Shown here piece after piece: positions 35,178 to 45,126 of a stretch of DNA of 64,000 bases. The notes beneath the pieces are model-generated. The model did no database searches and was not told the DNA's origin. It saw nothing but the letters and a program-made list of their open reading frames with translations. This DNA is from Capronia americana (Eukaryota > Ascomycota > Eurotiomycetes > Chaetothyriales > Herpotrichiellaceae). Location of the stretch: positions 1,736,001 through 1,800,000 of the forward strand of contig JADWQD010000003.1 in NCBI GenBank assembly GCA_016110215.1, in the 5' to 3' direction. A program made the translations under genes and the position numbers. Within the stretch, counting starts at the first letter, position 1; every line of letters starts with the position of its first letter.

Positions 35178-36500
35178 GATAGTATGTTTGATCTTCGAAA
35201 GACGCGGTCAAGGCTGCTCGAAAAAGTGAGAGGTCAAGTATAGATGGAAGAGCACATCAGTCAGGCGCACCTTCGACAACGGCTGGCTGAGATATTGCCA
35301 CGTCACACGCACAATTCGGACAGCCCAATCCAATCTGTCTGCCACAGCACCAGGACAAAAGTTTCCGGAAATTCGCTTGCCAAAACTTCCTCCCCACCGC
35401 AGTGAGAACAGTTGCGATATCGACACTTCACGTGGGCCGCGATGCCGGGATCATACTTGTGCTCAGCTTGCTACGAGGGATAATTATGAGGTACTCGACC
35501 GCGCACGACTTGACTGAATATACACAGTCATCGACAACATGACACCTTGTAACAAGCTTCCAGGGCTGCAGCTACCTGTGCGGATCTGGCCAAGAGCAGC
35601 AATGTCCGTGGGGTATCCGGAAGCCCGCACCGAGCCCCCTACCACAAAAGTCAAGCCAAATGTATGAACAAGCATCCGCACGAAAACCCCAGTACAAGCA
35701 GTTACATGGGATCTGGAACAAATTGCGCTCCTTCGAGCATCTGGTACGAGTACTCGGTACTCCAAATGCAATGACCTGACGACCCTGTGCCCTTTGCACT
35801 GCTATGTAAATAGATAATCTTAACTACTGTGGGGAGACTCTGTGGCAGAGTCACCCCAGGAGTAGCACTCCCAACGTGACTCCGTACACACGCAGGCGCT
35901 GGGTGACCCCCCATGTCCCTGCGCAATCATCGTCTTTTCTCACGATCTCGCCTTCAAACAAACCATCTGGTCACCACGTTGCGCTAATCAGCCTACTACG
36001 TACAGTCCCAGATCAACGTTGCTCTGCTATGCGCGGTAAACCTTGATGAAACGAGATGCGAAACACCAGGCCATGTGGTCCAGGGGCCGCAAGCGCGCCC
36101 GGTCATGCCGGTTTGGGCCCGCGGCCCCGGAGCCTTAGGCCGAGATCGTGGTTTCGGCTTGAACGCCAAAGTGTTCCATAATAGAACCATTGCTCTACTC
36201 GGTCCTACGACATAATTATCAGATGAGGAAGGACCGCGTCGATGTGGATGAATTTTGGTAGTAACTTGCATGGGATGGAGATGCAGTACGGGGTACGAGG
36301 GACAGGGTAATCAGTACGAGGTATATATGATGGTTATGCCAGTGTCTCTTGTGAGTTATCAAGTCTACATTTCCAATTCCTTCGTTCTGTTCCCTGTACA
36401 TCGTTCTTTACTTGCACGCCTGTTGATCGGGTTTCCGTTCTTTTTGCCTGGTGCATCCATCCACTCTTTTTGGAAATTGTTTTTGCATATTACGTTCTCG
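35178..36500. other. intergenic region, no supported gene
   Basis: About 1.3 kb between two genes transcribed away from each other. Only short antisense and overlapping frames without domains are present. It presumably contains the promoters of the AAA/CorA-like gene (leftwards) and the lectin-like gene (rightwards). Confidence 0.5.
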
Positions 36501-36528
36501 CATAGCATAGCATAGCATAGCATAGCAT
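36501..36528. repeat. CATAG pentanucleotide tandem repeat
   Basis: Five perfect copies of CATAG plus CAT lie 15 bases before the start codon of the lectin-like gene, so they are almost certainly in its 5' leader. Confidence 0.8.
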
Positions 36529-36543
36529 TGCCTACCATCCATC

Positions 36544-38137
36544 ATGACACCCCTTGTCCGCGCTGCATTTCTTCTTGGGGCTGCGTCCCTTGTTGCCGGC
36601 CGCCCGGTGATCGAACACCGCGCTGTCACTCAACTCGACCAAGCTGCTACCGAGGAAGCTCAGCAACGGGACGACACTGCCACGAGGGCATTTTCCTCGG
36701 TCCCGATCAAGGTATATACCACACACGACAAGCCGATGCGTGGAGAGGAGAGCGGCTAATGTTGTGTTGTCAGACTTCCGATGGACAATGTCTCTTCGTT
36801 GACCCTCTGTCGGGAGATTTCCGCGAGAACCTGACCCCCATTCAAGTTGGCGCCTGTGATGGAAGTCAGGCTCAGGAATGGGATGTGATCACCGCTGGGA
36901 AACACAACAACGTCGCAGGCAGCGCCTTGATCGTCAGTGGACTGGTAAGTGACCGACCCATAAATCAGTAACCAGGCCAAGTGGACTGATCTCAGCTGCA
37001 TTTTAGACGCAAGCCTGCTTCAACTTCGATCCTCGTCGTGCCGCTGGGAATCAGGTGCTTCTGTTTTCGTGTGGTGGACGTGCTGACGGCAGTAAGTCGA
37101 AAAGTCCCCCGCTGGTAATCTCGACTAATGAGCATTTTGTAGGCGGCGCTGTGACAAATTCTCAGCTCTTCCCATTTTCAGGAGGTGCTGGACCTCTGGC
37201 CTTTACTCCTGAAAATGCTCCAGGAAGCTGCTTGACCGTCAAAGGAGCCGTTATCGACATCGCGGCCTGCAATTCTGCCGATCCCAATCAGTCGTTTACC
37301 TTTGGTGACAGTGCTCCTGCGATTAGTGCTCCGCCAGCGAGTGCACCTCCAGCAAGTACTCCGCCAGCCAGTGCTCCGCCGACCAGTGATCCTCCAGCGA
37401 GTGCACCTCCAGCCAGCACCCCTCCAGCGACCACGTCCGAAGCGGCCTGCGGTGGTGCAAGCGTCGTGACAGTGACAGTGACCGCAACTCCCGTTGAATC
37501 GGCGACGTCAGCATCAGCCACGTCTATCATCACCACATCCTCACCTGCCCCTGCCCCTACTACCACCGCCGCCACCACCGCCGCCACCAAGGCATCTGGT
37601 TCCATCATCTCCGTCTCCCGCGCCGGCAACGTGCTGAACCCATCCGACGCCGCCGAAGCCAATCCCCGCGACGACACTGCAACGCGGGCGTTCTCAGCCG
37701 TTTCCATCAAATCCTCATCTGGGCAGTGCCTCTTCATCGACCCAACAGCAGGTGACTTCCGCGAAAACCTCATCCCAATCGTCCTCCAGCCCTGCGACGG
37801 CTCCCCGAACCAGCAGTGGGACTTCTTGACCGCGGGAGTCCATAATAATCAACCTGGTTCGACCTTGATCGTCAGCAGCCTGACGCAAGGGTGCCTTAAC
37901 TTCGACCCTAGAAGGGCCGCCGGTGACACTGCGATCATGTTCAGCTGTGGCGGACGGGCCGATGGAAGTGGCCAGGTCACAAACAGCCAACTCTTCCCAT
38001 TCACGGACGGGGAGACAAGCTTGCGCCTTCAGCCAGAAAACGGGAACGGCCAAGTCTGCCTGGTTCCCAACGCGGACGGGAGGCTCGACCAGGCGGCCTG
38101 CAGCGACGATCCCAGCCAGGTCTTCACGATCGGTTGA
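36544..38137 (+). CDS. secreted protein with two ricin-B-like (beta-trefoil) domains
   Basis: Four exons (36544-36711, 36774-36944, 37007-37091, 37143-38137) give 472 aa. Residues 1-20 are a signal peptide (FLLGAASLVAG). Copy 1 (about 43-195) and copy 2 (about 318-472) are near-duplicates, each running from RDDTATRAFS through GQCLF[VI]DP, GDFRENL, Q-x-W (QEW/QQW), NFDPRRAAG, FSCGGRADG, TNSQLFPF to a final FTFG/FTIG. Q-x-W/F spacing points to ricin-type carbohydrate-binding beta-trefoils. Between them is a linker of PPAS repeats followed by a Thr/Ser/Ala-rich stretch, probably heavily O-glycosylated. All three introns lie in copy 1; copy 2 has none at the matching points. It probably binds glycans in the wall or outside the cell; no catalytic domain is present. 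Confidence 0.82.
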
Positions 38138-39009
38138 GGGCGACCGTTGTCACCACCATTTTTGGCGATCTTGCCAGTTTGTATTTCTACCGCCCAAAGA
38201 GGCTTTTTTGTTGGAATTTCATGGCCCAGCCGAGCCCCGCAATATCAGGAGTGGTGCGCCAACTCTGTACAACTTCACCGGCTCAAGGAAGGCCCGGCTG
38301 TTCAGTTAGACATGTACTCTACTTACGCCGCCACGTCTAAACGTGTAAACGTCCTTGTATCCTGCCTATGCTCTGCGATTGTGAAATGAAGACCGGTAAT
38401 AGTCGATGAATGACAGAGGGACCGTGATAAGTCAGGGCAGTGTCCGCCAGCTCCTTGTTTTGGGTGCCTAGTTGAGCCAATTAGGAAATGCTGGCTGATA
38501 CTGTTTTTAGACTTCGAGTCATAAGGATATATTCGTCCCGACCCTTGCCCGGTGTCCCAGCGATGACTCCATGGATACTCTGTATGCCCATACTTTGAGA
38601 TCCTGGACTTTATACGCGTTGTAACAACAGCTAGATGGCCGCTTACGGGCGGTTGGTTTCTGAGAAAACGCAAGCAATGGACAAGAAAGATAACACGGTA
38701 AGAGCGGTGTAGTGCGAACTGAAGTGTGGCCGCACCGCCCAGCCTTGCGGGGCTAGGCAGGCAGGAGGCGAGGCAGTGCGGGCTCGAAACAGTCATACAT
38801 TTTCGAAGTGATGAAGAATCTTTCTGTTCTTCTTCCTGCGCGCTTCTTGAAGCTGCCTATTGTCTTCAGTCTTGAGGGATAGAATCTTGGAAAGTGCAAG
38901 CTAAACTTCCAGAAAACCGATAAGGAGATCTCCAAATTCACAGGACTATCGAGTGCTTCTCAGCAAGACCATACACCCATTGCTAACATTTATCACTCGG
39001 CCAACGACG
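38138..39009. other. intergenic region, no supported gene
   Basis: About 870 bases. Antisense frames at 38323-38941 have no domain. Nothing beyond the lectin-like 3' end and cyclase promoter is inferred. Confidence 0.5.
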
Positions 39010-40626
39010 ATGATCACCCTCGACGGCTCTACGCTAGAAGGAGGCGGCCAACTTGTCAGAGTAGCGCTCTCTCTTTCAGCAATCTGTACCATCCCAATCC
39101 GCGTCACCAATATACGCGCCGGACGCGGCCCGGGTTCATTCCAAAAGAGGACACGGAAGAGTGGAGGTGCCGGACGTGGAAATGCCAGCCACAGCAACCC
39201 GCCGCGCGGTGAATCGAAAGCCTCGAAGAAATCAACTACAGGCGGCGGGTTGAAAGAAAGTCACCTCGCCGCCCTGACGTGGCTGGCGCGGGAATGTGGT
39301 GCTACGGTCGAAGGCGCCGAGGTGAACAGTCTGGAAGTCGTCTTCAAGCCTAAGCCCAGACCCAAACCCCGAAAGACAGTGCCAGCGGGTTCGGCGAACA
39401 GAAGCCCGCAAACGGAACCAGAAGTCATTGAACTCAAGAACCCGGGCAGCATCTGGCTCATCTGGCAAGCTATCTTCCCTTACATCGTCTTTGCGGCGTT
39501 GCGACAAAATGATGGCGACGACGGCATGCGAAAGCCCGACGAGCCAGCCTTCCGCATACGTCTGAGAGGCGGGACGAATGTCCCCAAGTCGCCGTCGGGC
39601 GAGTACATGCAGCAGGTGTTCTTGCCGTTGTGCGAGCGGATCGGGCTGCCAAAGGTGCATGTCCACGTCGTCAAGAGGGGTTGGACGACGGGTGCACCGG
39701 AGATTGGAGAAGTCGACATATCTGTCTTCGGGCCAGGACCCCACCGCGAGGCATCATCACCGCCGGGGACGATAGAAGACGCGACCGCTCTCAACGGGAC
39801 CGCATCCCACGCACAGGGACAGGGACAAGGACAATCAAACACAGCCGCGCAGGGCGATGTTTCCAGTGGCAGCGGGGGGGGATCTCAGCAAAGAGGAGGA
39901 GGAGCCACAAGCTTCCATCTCCCCCCGTTCCACATCGGCCCTCGAGAGCCCTCCACCATTGAATCCGTCTCCATCACCACCATCTGCGGGTCGTCTCAGA
40001 CTCACACCCTTCTACATGCTCGGCTGCGCGATTCCCTGCGCCTGATACCTAGATTCTCGAACCCGGGGTTTCCCATCACCGCACACCCGTCCTGCTCGAC
40101 CGGCTCCGGCGACGAACGCCGTCTGTACATCCTCCTCACCGCGCACGTGTCTGGCGGGTATGTCCTCGGGAGGGACTACCTCGGCCCCGGGCGGAAGATG
40201 CACGACGACTCGGATCGCAAAAGGATGGTCGACGAGGCAGTCAACCAGGTGGTGCGGGATTTCAAGCGACAAGTCGACAGGGGGAGTTGCGTGGATGAGT
40301 TCGCCGAGGACCAGCTCGTCATTTTCCAGGCGTTGGCCGACGGGGCGAGCCGTGTCGATCCCGGGAGGGCCAGCGAGAGGGCAAAGGCCAAGGCCCGTGC
40401 CCGAGCCCAGGCCCAGGACATCGACAGCGAGGTTGACATCGAGACCGGGAGTCTGCATACCAGGACGGTGCGGTGGGTTTGTCAGGAGATCCTGGGCACG
40501 GTGTCCGACGGGTTGGGCGGGTGTCAAGGGGGCGGCCTGCTGCGTCCAGAGATCCCTCGTGGAGGCGTTGACGAGGTTACCGAGCGGTTGAGCGACTTGG
40601 GTGTCGAGGAACGGGAAGAAGAATGA
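39010..40626 (+). CDS. RNA 3'-terminal phosphate cyclase (RtcA type)
   Basis: Single exon, 538 aa. The family converts RNA 3'-phosphate to 2',3'-cyclic phosphate using ATP through a covalent His-AMP. The N-terminus LDGSTLEGGGQLVRVALSLS and IRAGRGPG are RtcA hallmarks, while the yeast RCL1 branch lacks the EGGGQ motif. LKESHLAALTWLA follows, then FRIRLRGGTNVPKSP and AHVSGGYVLGRDYLG, EFAEDQLVIFQALADGASRV, and SLHTRTVRW, whose His is the probable nucleophile. At 538 aa it is well above the usual 340-370, because of three Lys/Pro/Ser/Gly- or Ala/Arg-rich insertions (about residues 55-85, 125-150, 255-300 and 460-480). ATG at 39010 is used; the open frame to 38953 starts with GTG. It converges with NOP15 over 285 bases. 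Confidence 0.88.
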   Translation: MITLDGSTLEGGGQLVRVALSLSAICTIPIRVTNIRAGRGPGSFQKRTRKSGGAGRGNASHSNPPRGESKASKKSTTGGGLKESHLAALTWLARECGATVEGAEVNSLEVVFKPKPRPKPRKTVPAGSANRSPQTEPEVIELKNPGSIWLIWQAIFPYIVFAALRQNDGDDGMRKPDEPAFRIRLRGGTNVPKSPSGEYMQQVFLPLCERIGLPKVHVHVVKRGWTTGAPEIGEVDISVFGPGPHREASSPPGTIEDATALNGTASHAQGQGQGQSNTAAQGDVSSGSGGGSQQRGGGATSFHLPPFHIGPREPSTIESVSITTICGSSQTHTLLHARLRDSLRLIPRFSNPGFPITAHPSCSTGSGDERRLYILLTAHVSGGYVLGRDYLGPGRKMHDDSDRKRMVDEAVNQVVRDFKRQVDRGSCVDEFAEDQLVIFQALADGASRVDPGRASERAKAKARARAQAQDIDSEVDIETGSLHTRTVRWVCQEILGTVSDGLGGCQGGGLLRPEIPRGGVDEVTERLSDLGVEEREEE

Positions 40627-40911
40627 GAGAAGACAAAAAAATCGCCATAATCGCTGGCGAAGATGATAACGTTGAGTGAGCCGGCTATGCTGGCGCAGTA
40701 CGCCTCATTCTACTTGATATGTACTCGTACGCCCTGGCCTTCCCCAGGACTGCTCCTTTCCCAAAGATAACTTCAATATCAACTTCAAGGATCCTCGCTT
40801 TTTGGTATCGACATTCTCCTTACAAAGGAAGGAACGACATTGCAGACACACGCCGCGATCTTGACAGAGAAATCATTCACGGAGGCCTGACCTTGTTCGT
40901 GCACGCTCCTC

Positions 40912-43248
40912 CTAGTCTCGAGTTTCCCCTCGGACTCGGTGTGGAGGCAACCCCCTAGCCGCACGGTCGGCCACAATCTTCTTCTTCAACTCCTTGTACG
41001 CATTGCGCGTGGCCTTGTCGTACTTCCCCTTGCCCATCACAGGCAACCCGGGGATCTTGCTCTTCGCATTCGGATCAGGTTTGGGCTTGGTGGCGACCAG
41101 TTTCGACTTCGGCCCCCGCGCCTTGACGAGATTCTTGCGCTCTTTCTTGGGTTTCTTTATTTTCCATGGCTTCAAACTCCTGGCGCCATTGGGACTTTGA
41201 CCGGGTTTGCCCTCCTTGTCGTCGAATTGGCCGAGAGAGATGAAATCAGCGGAGAGCTCTGCGCTAGCATCCGGCTCGGGGACCGGTCCCTCTTCAGCCT
41301 GGTCATCTGCGGCACCAATATCAGCGGGTTCGGGGGCATCGGTAGGCTTGTTGGCTGACTTCTGCGCTTTTTGCAATGCTTTCTTCTCCGCTTGCAACGC
41401 CTTCCTATCGGCGTTGAGTGCCTTTTTCTCTGCTTTCGTCAGCTTCTTTTTTTCGGCCCTCGTCAAGCGGCTTTCTTTGGAATCTGTCGCTGCATCGTTG
41501 CTCGCCGCGTCACCCGTAGTAGCGGGTGCATTGACCTCGTCGGCTTCCGGTTGAGGCTCGTCTTCGACGTCCATCGGCTCAGCTTCGTTCTTAGCTGCAA
41601 CTTCGGTGGACGTCTTGGCAGGCTCGGGGATAGGCACTGCAGCGCTTTCATTCTTTTTTCCTTTCTTGCCTCTCTTCTCTCTCCTGGACTCGCCCTTTGT
41701 CACGCTGGATTCCACGGCCGGTTCTGAGTGAGCAACAGCTTCAAGTCCGTCCTTCTTTTCTTTCTTGCTCTTCTTTTCCTTCTTAGCCTCAGCCTTCACC
41801 ACACTGGCTTCTCCAGAAGGGTCCGAGCCGGGAACAGCGGCGGATTCGTCCTTGTTCTCTTTCTTGCTCTTCTTCTCCTTCTTAGACTTTTTGCCTTCTT
41901 TCACGGCCACCTCGTCTTTCGGAACGTCCGTAGGGGGTTCAATGGCGCCCGCAGGTCCAGTCTTTTCTTCCTCAATATGCTTTTGTGCATCTTGTTCGGC
42001 CAGCCTCTGCTTGAGAGTAGCTGATGGACTCGTCAAGGTTGATGCCGGCATCTCGAGACCAATTGCCTTCATCTTTTCAGCTTTCTTGTCGCGTTTCCGC
42101 TGCTCTTTGTCAACCTTTTTCTGCCATTGCTCTTCGGTCTTTGGTGCGGCGAGACGCTCTCGCTCAAGCTTCTCGTGTGGGATCTTACGGAACTTCTTGT
42201 TCGCACCTTTCCACACGTCAGGGTGCAGAGAGCCAGGCTCGGCGTATTTGCATTTGAGAATATGGCCGAACATGAGGTAGTTGTCCATGGCTTCGGCAGC
42301 TATCTTCGCGACTGAGTCGTGGGCAAATTCGATGAAAGCGAAGTGCTTTGAAGCTCCGGTCTTCTTGTTTCGCGAGAGTCGTAGTTGAGCGATGTCGCCG
42401 AATTGGGAAAAGTATGCCCTCATCTCCTTCTCGTAAAAGCCGTGCGGGATGCGGCCCACATAAACAGTCCCCGGGCCTTCGTCTACACCTTTGGCCCTGG
42501 CCTTCTCGAGCTTCTTCTGGAGTTTCTTCGATTGGGGCAGGGATGGGATCTTGGAGACGTCAAGACCTTCGTCTTCTTGCTTGTCTTCCGTGTCGGAATC
42601 GAACCCAGCAAGCAACGCAGCAGCATTGTCCTCTTCCTCAACCTTTTCTCCATCCTCATCGTCTTCGCTCGCAAAGCCACCGAAACCATCTTCGAGTTCG
42701 TGATCAACGGTGCGTTCTGCTTCTGCCTGCAGTGAAGTCGATACCGGCTTGTGTGTGGTTGCAGTCTCAAGCTCTTCTTCTCCCATGTGCTCAATCACAC
42801 CATTGACACCGTCAGCTGTAAGTGGTTCTCCATCCTTGCTCTTCTTGTTCTTCTTGCTCTTCTTAGCCTTCTTCTTGGCAGGTTCATCGGAAGCTTGGGC
42901 AGGTTCGATTTGTGGAACCTTGACGCCGCCGTCCGAATCCGCGGCTTCATCTCCATCCATGAAATCTGCAGCTCGCTTGCGAGACTTCTTTGACTTGACG
43001 GTCGCTTTGTCTGACGCAGTAGGCTGCGGATTCGGTTCGGACGGCACATTCAAGGCTTCGTCTGGGTTGGCGATTGCCGGGGAGTCATTTCCGACTTCCA
43101 GCTTTGTAGTGGCCTTCTTGTCTGCTGACTTTGACTTCTTGCCCTTCTTCGAGGGTTCGTCTATCGCACCGGACGATTCTGCGCACCGTCAGATCACCTT
43201 CTCCCAAACAAATCCACTGCACATACCCTTGCGTTTCTTGCTACCCAT
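40912..43248 (-). CDS. NOP15: nucleolar RRM protein NOP15 (NIFK-like) with long charged tails
   Basis: Two exons (43248-43227, 43178-40912) give 762 aa. The only folded domain is one RRM at about residues 244-325: GTVYVGRIPHGFYEKEMRAY, with the RNP1 core in HFAFIEF, then the NYLMFGHILKC extension typical of yeast Nop15 and human NIFK. Nop15 acts in 60S ribosome assembly (ITS2 processing). The first exon encodes just MGSKKRK plus one base. N- and C-terminal regions are lysine- and acid-rich with many KKEKKSKK blocks alternating with ESAAVP or EPAVESS stretches, giving nucleolar-type disorder. At 762 aa it is about three times yeast Nop15 (about 220 aa). The last residues (GKGKYDKATRNAYKELKKK) form another conserved-looking basic helix. 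Confidence 0.88.
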
Positions 43249-44070
43249 TTTGAAGATGCTTCGACAGTTGTTACTAGCGACAGCAACGTCAATAACTCCC
43301 TAAAAGGTTTGTGAAATACCAAACTCAAAGTCCGGTCAATGGTTATGGACCAGGGAAAAATTTCTCCAATTGTTTTCGCCAAGCATTATTTACTAAATGC
43401 GGAGTCGAGCTAGTTTTACGGAAAGTCGGCCGACGGTTTCCCGAGCAGATGGTGGAATTCAACTGTTTTCACTCACAGTTCAACGCAGGTTGCAGGGAAA
43501 TATCCCCTCGAATTTGGCCGGCAGTGCCACCGCTGTTGGAGGGTCAGGGAGGATGTCTTTCCTCATATGCCAAGGTCGCTCTTCTGGTCAGTTCCTGCGT
43601 CAGGCCGCACCCTCCCCGGTCCTCTCGAAAATTAAACTTACCTTCCCATACTCCCGTACACCACGCAACCGTAACTACTATGTAGGGACCAGCAACAGCC
43701 CACTTTCGGAAACAGCAAGGGATCCGTCCAAGTTTTCGAAATAACAGACTTTAACTACACCACCCTGGCGATAGAATTTCGAGGACCTGGAGGGATGGTC
43801 CCTGTGTATTTCCTCACACTGCAAAAGCACGGCGCGTTGGCGTGGGACGGTCTCAACGGAGTCTGAAAACAACCCAATAGGAAGCATCTTATCCTGATGA
43901 TGGGGAGATTCCAACGGACTTCGCGTGTTGAAAACCCTCATCCCGCTCAGAGAGATCGCCGCAGTCCCCCTCTTCGTCCCGTCGAGTCCTGCTAGGAGAG
44001 CGTTTCAGCTGCAGCATGACTTGGTTCACACCCACGCTTGCCCTTTGGGACCGCCCTTGGACAATTGGCA
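43249..44070. other. intergenic region next to truncated antiporter
   Basis: About 820 bases. It contains the NOP15 promoter (leftwards) and the place where the missing first half of the adjacent antiporter would be expected. No antiporter homology (for example TPTDPVL or the ND motif) could be found in any frame here. Confidence 0.5.
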
Positions 44071-45126
44071 CTGGAGACTTGGCTGTACATTGTTCTGATG
44101 TCCGTTGCCTATGGTGCTGTGTGCGGTTTTGGCAGCATGTTCCTGACTCGAACTGCTCTGCGAAGGTGCGTTAAAGAATGAGGCCCCAGGTTGTCCACGC
44201 TGTCTGACTTGTGCGGAAAGGAATTGGATTGGCTTCGAATCCTATCTCCTCTGGCCTACTGCCCTGGGCTTGTTCATCGTTGGCACCTGTGGTACCCTCG
44301 GAACCGAGGACCTACTTGCTTGCTTCGTCGCGGGCAACGCTCTCAATTGGGGCGGTCAATACCTTGCCGAAACCGAGAAGAGACACGACGAGGTCAACAG
44401 TTGCATCGATGTCCTCTTGAATTTTGGCGGGTTCATGTATATTGGCGCAATCATCCCGTGGTCCGACTTCAACGATCCCAATGGGACGGGCTTGACCTAT
44501 CCTCGCTTGATTGGGCTGGGAGTTCTGGTTTTGATGTTCCGTCGCATCCCCGCCATCTTTGCCACCTACAAGCTATACCCTGAAGTCTGCGAGGACTGGA
44601 AAGAAGCACTCTTCATGGGATACTTCGGCCTCATTGGCATCGACGCCGTTTTTTATGTCGAACATACAAAACATCTATTCCCAAAGACCGGCGACGCGCT
44701 CACTGTGGAAGAGAATGTCTTCACACGAGTCATGGCGCATGTCGTCTATTGGCTCGTGCTTTTCAGCAACGTTGTGCACGGGTTGTCTATCCCCGCGCTC
44801 AACGCTTTCCTGGAATGGCGTGGCGTGGCACCGGTAGAGGACGAGCACGGGCCTATTGAAGTCACCGCTCTCAGCGAAGATGAGCCAATCCCCAAGAACG
44901 CGCGGCGCTCCAGCAATCCCAAACGACGGAGCTTTGTGGTCAACAACCGATTCAGCCGGTCAGACATTACGTACCTTTCTGGGCCAGTGGTACCACAGAA
45001 TTGGCCGAGCAGATTTATGTTGATGATCCGAATGAGAGGCAGGGATACTATCAACCTGCTATCCGGGAGAGAAAGATCGCGTTTTCAACCGCTCCTCGGC
45101 CGATGGAGAAAGATAATATGGTGTAA
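44071..45126 (+). pseudogene. 5'-truncated, frameshifted Na+/H+ antiporter (CPA1, NHA1-like)
   Basis: Homology starts abruptly with ETWLYIVLMSVAYGAVCGFG, is spliced (44166-44220) into NWIGFESYLLWPTALGLFIVG, and runs through TEDLLACFVAGNAL, GFMYIGAIIPWSDF, FRRIPAIFATYKL and MGYFGLIGIDAVFY, all typical of the second half of fungal plasma-membrane Na+/H+ antiporters. The first six or so helices, which hold the ion-binding TPTDPVL and ND motifs, are absent. Near 44970 the reading frame breaks: the original frame continues with unlikely sequence to 45220, while a shifted frame gives TELAEQIYVDDPNERQGYYQ and ends KDNMV at 45126, which looks like the authentic tail. Truncation plus frame break indicates a non-functional copy; an unusual intron is the alternative for the tail. 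Confidence 0.65.

Noticed and set aside
37055..37142. readthrough of the third intron in the lectin-like gene as coding
   Set aside because: Copy 2 shows the uninterrupted RADGSGQVTNS, which matches copy 1 only when the intron 37092-37142 is removed.
42710..43303. 197-codon Ser/Phe-rich frame
   Set aside because: Antisense to the Lys/Glu-rich N-terminal part of NOP15.
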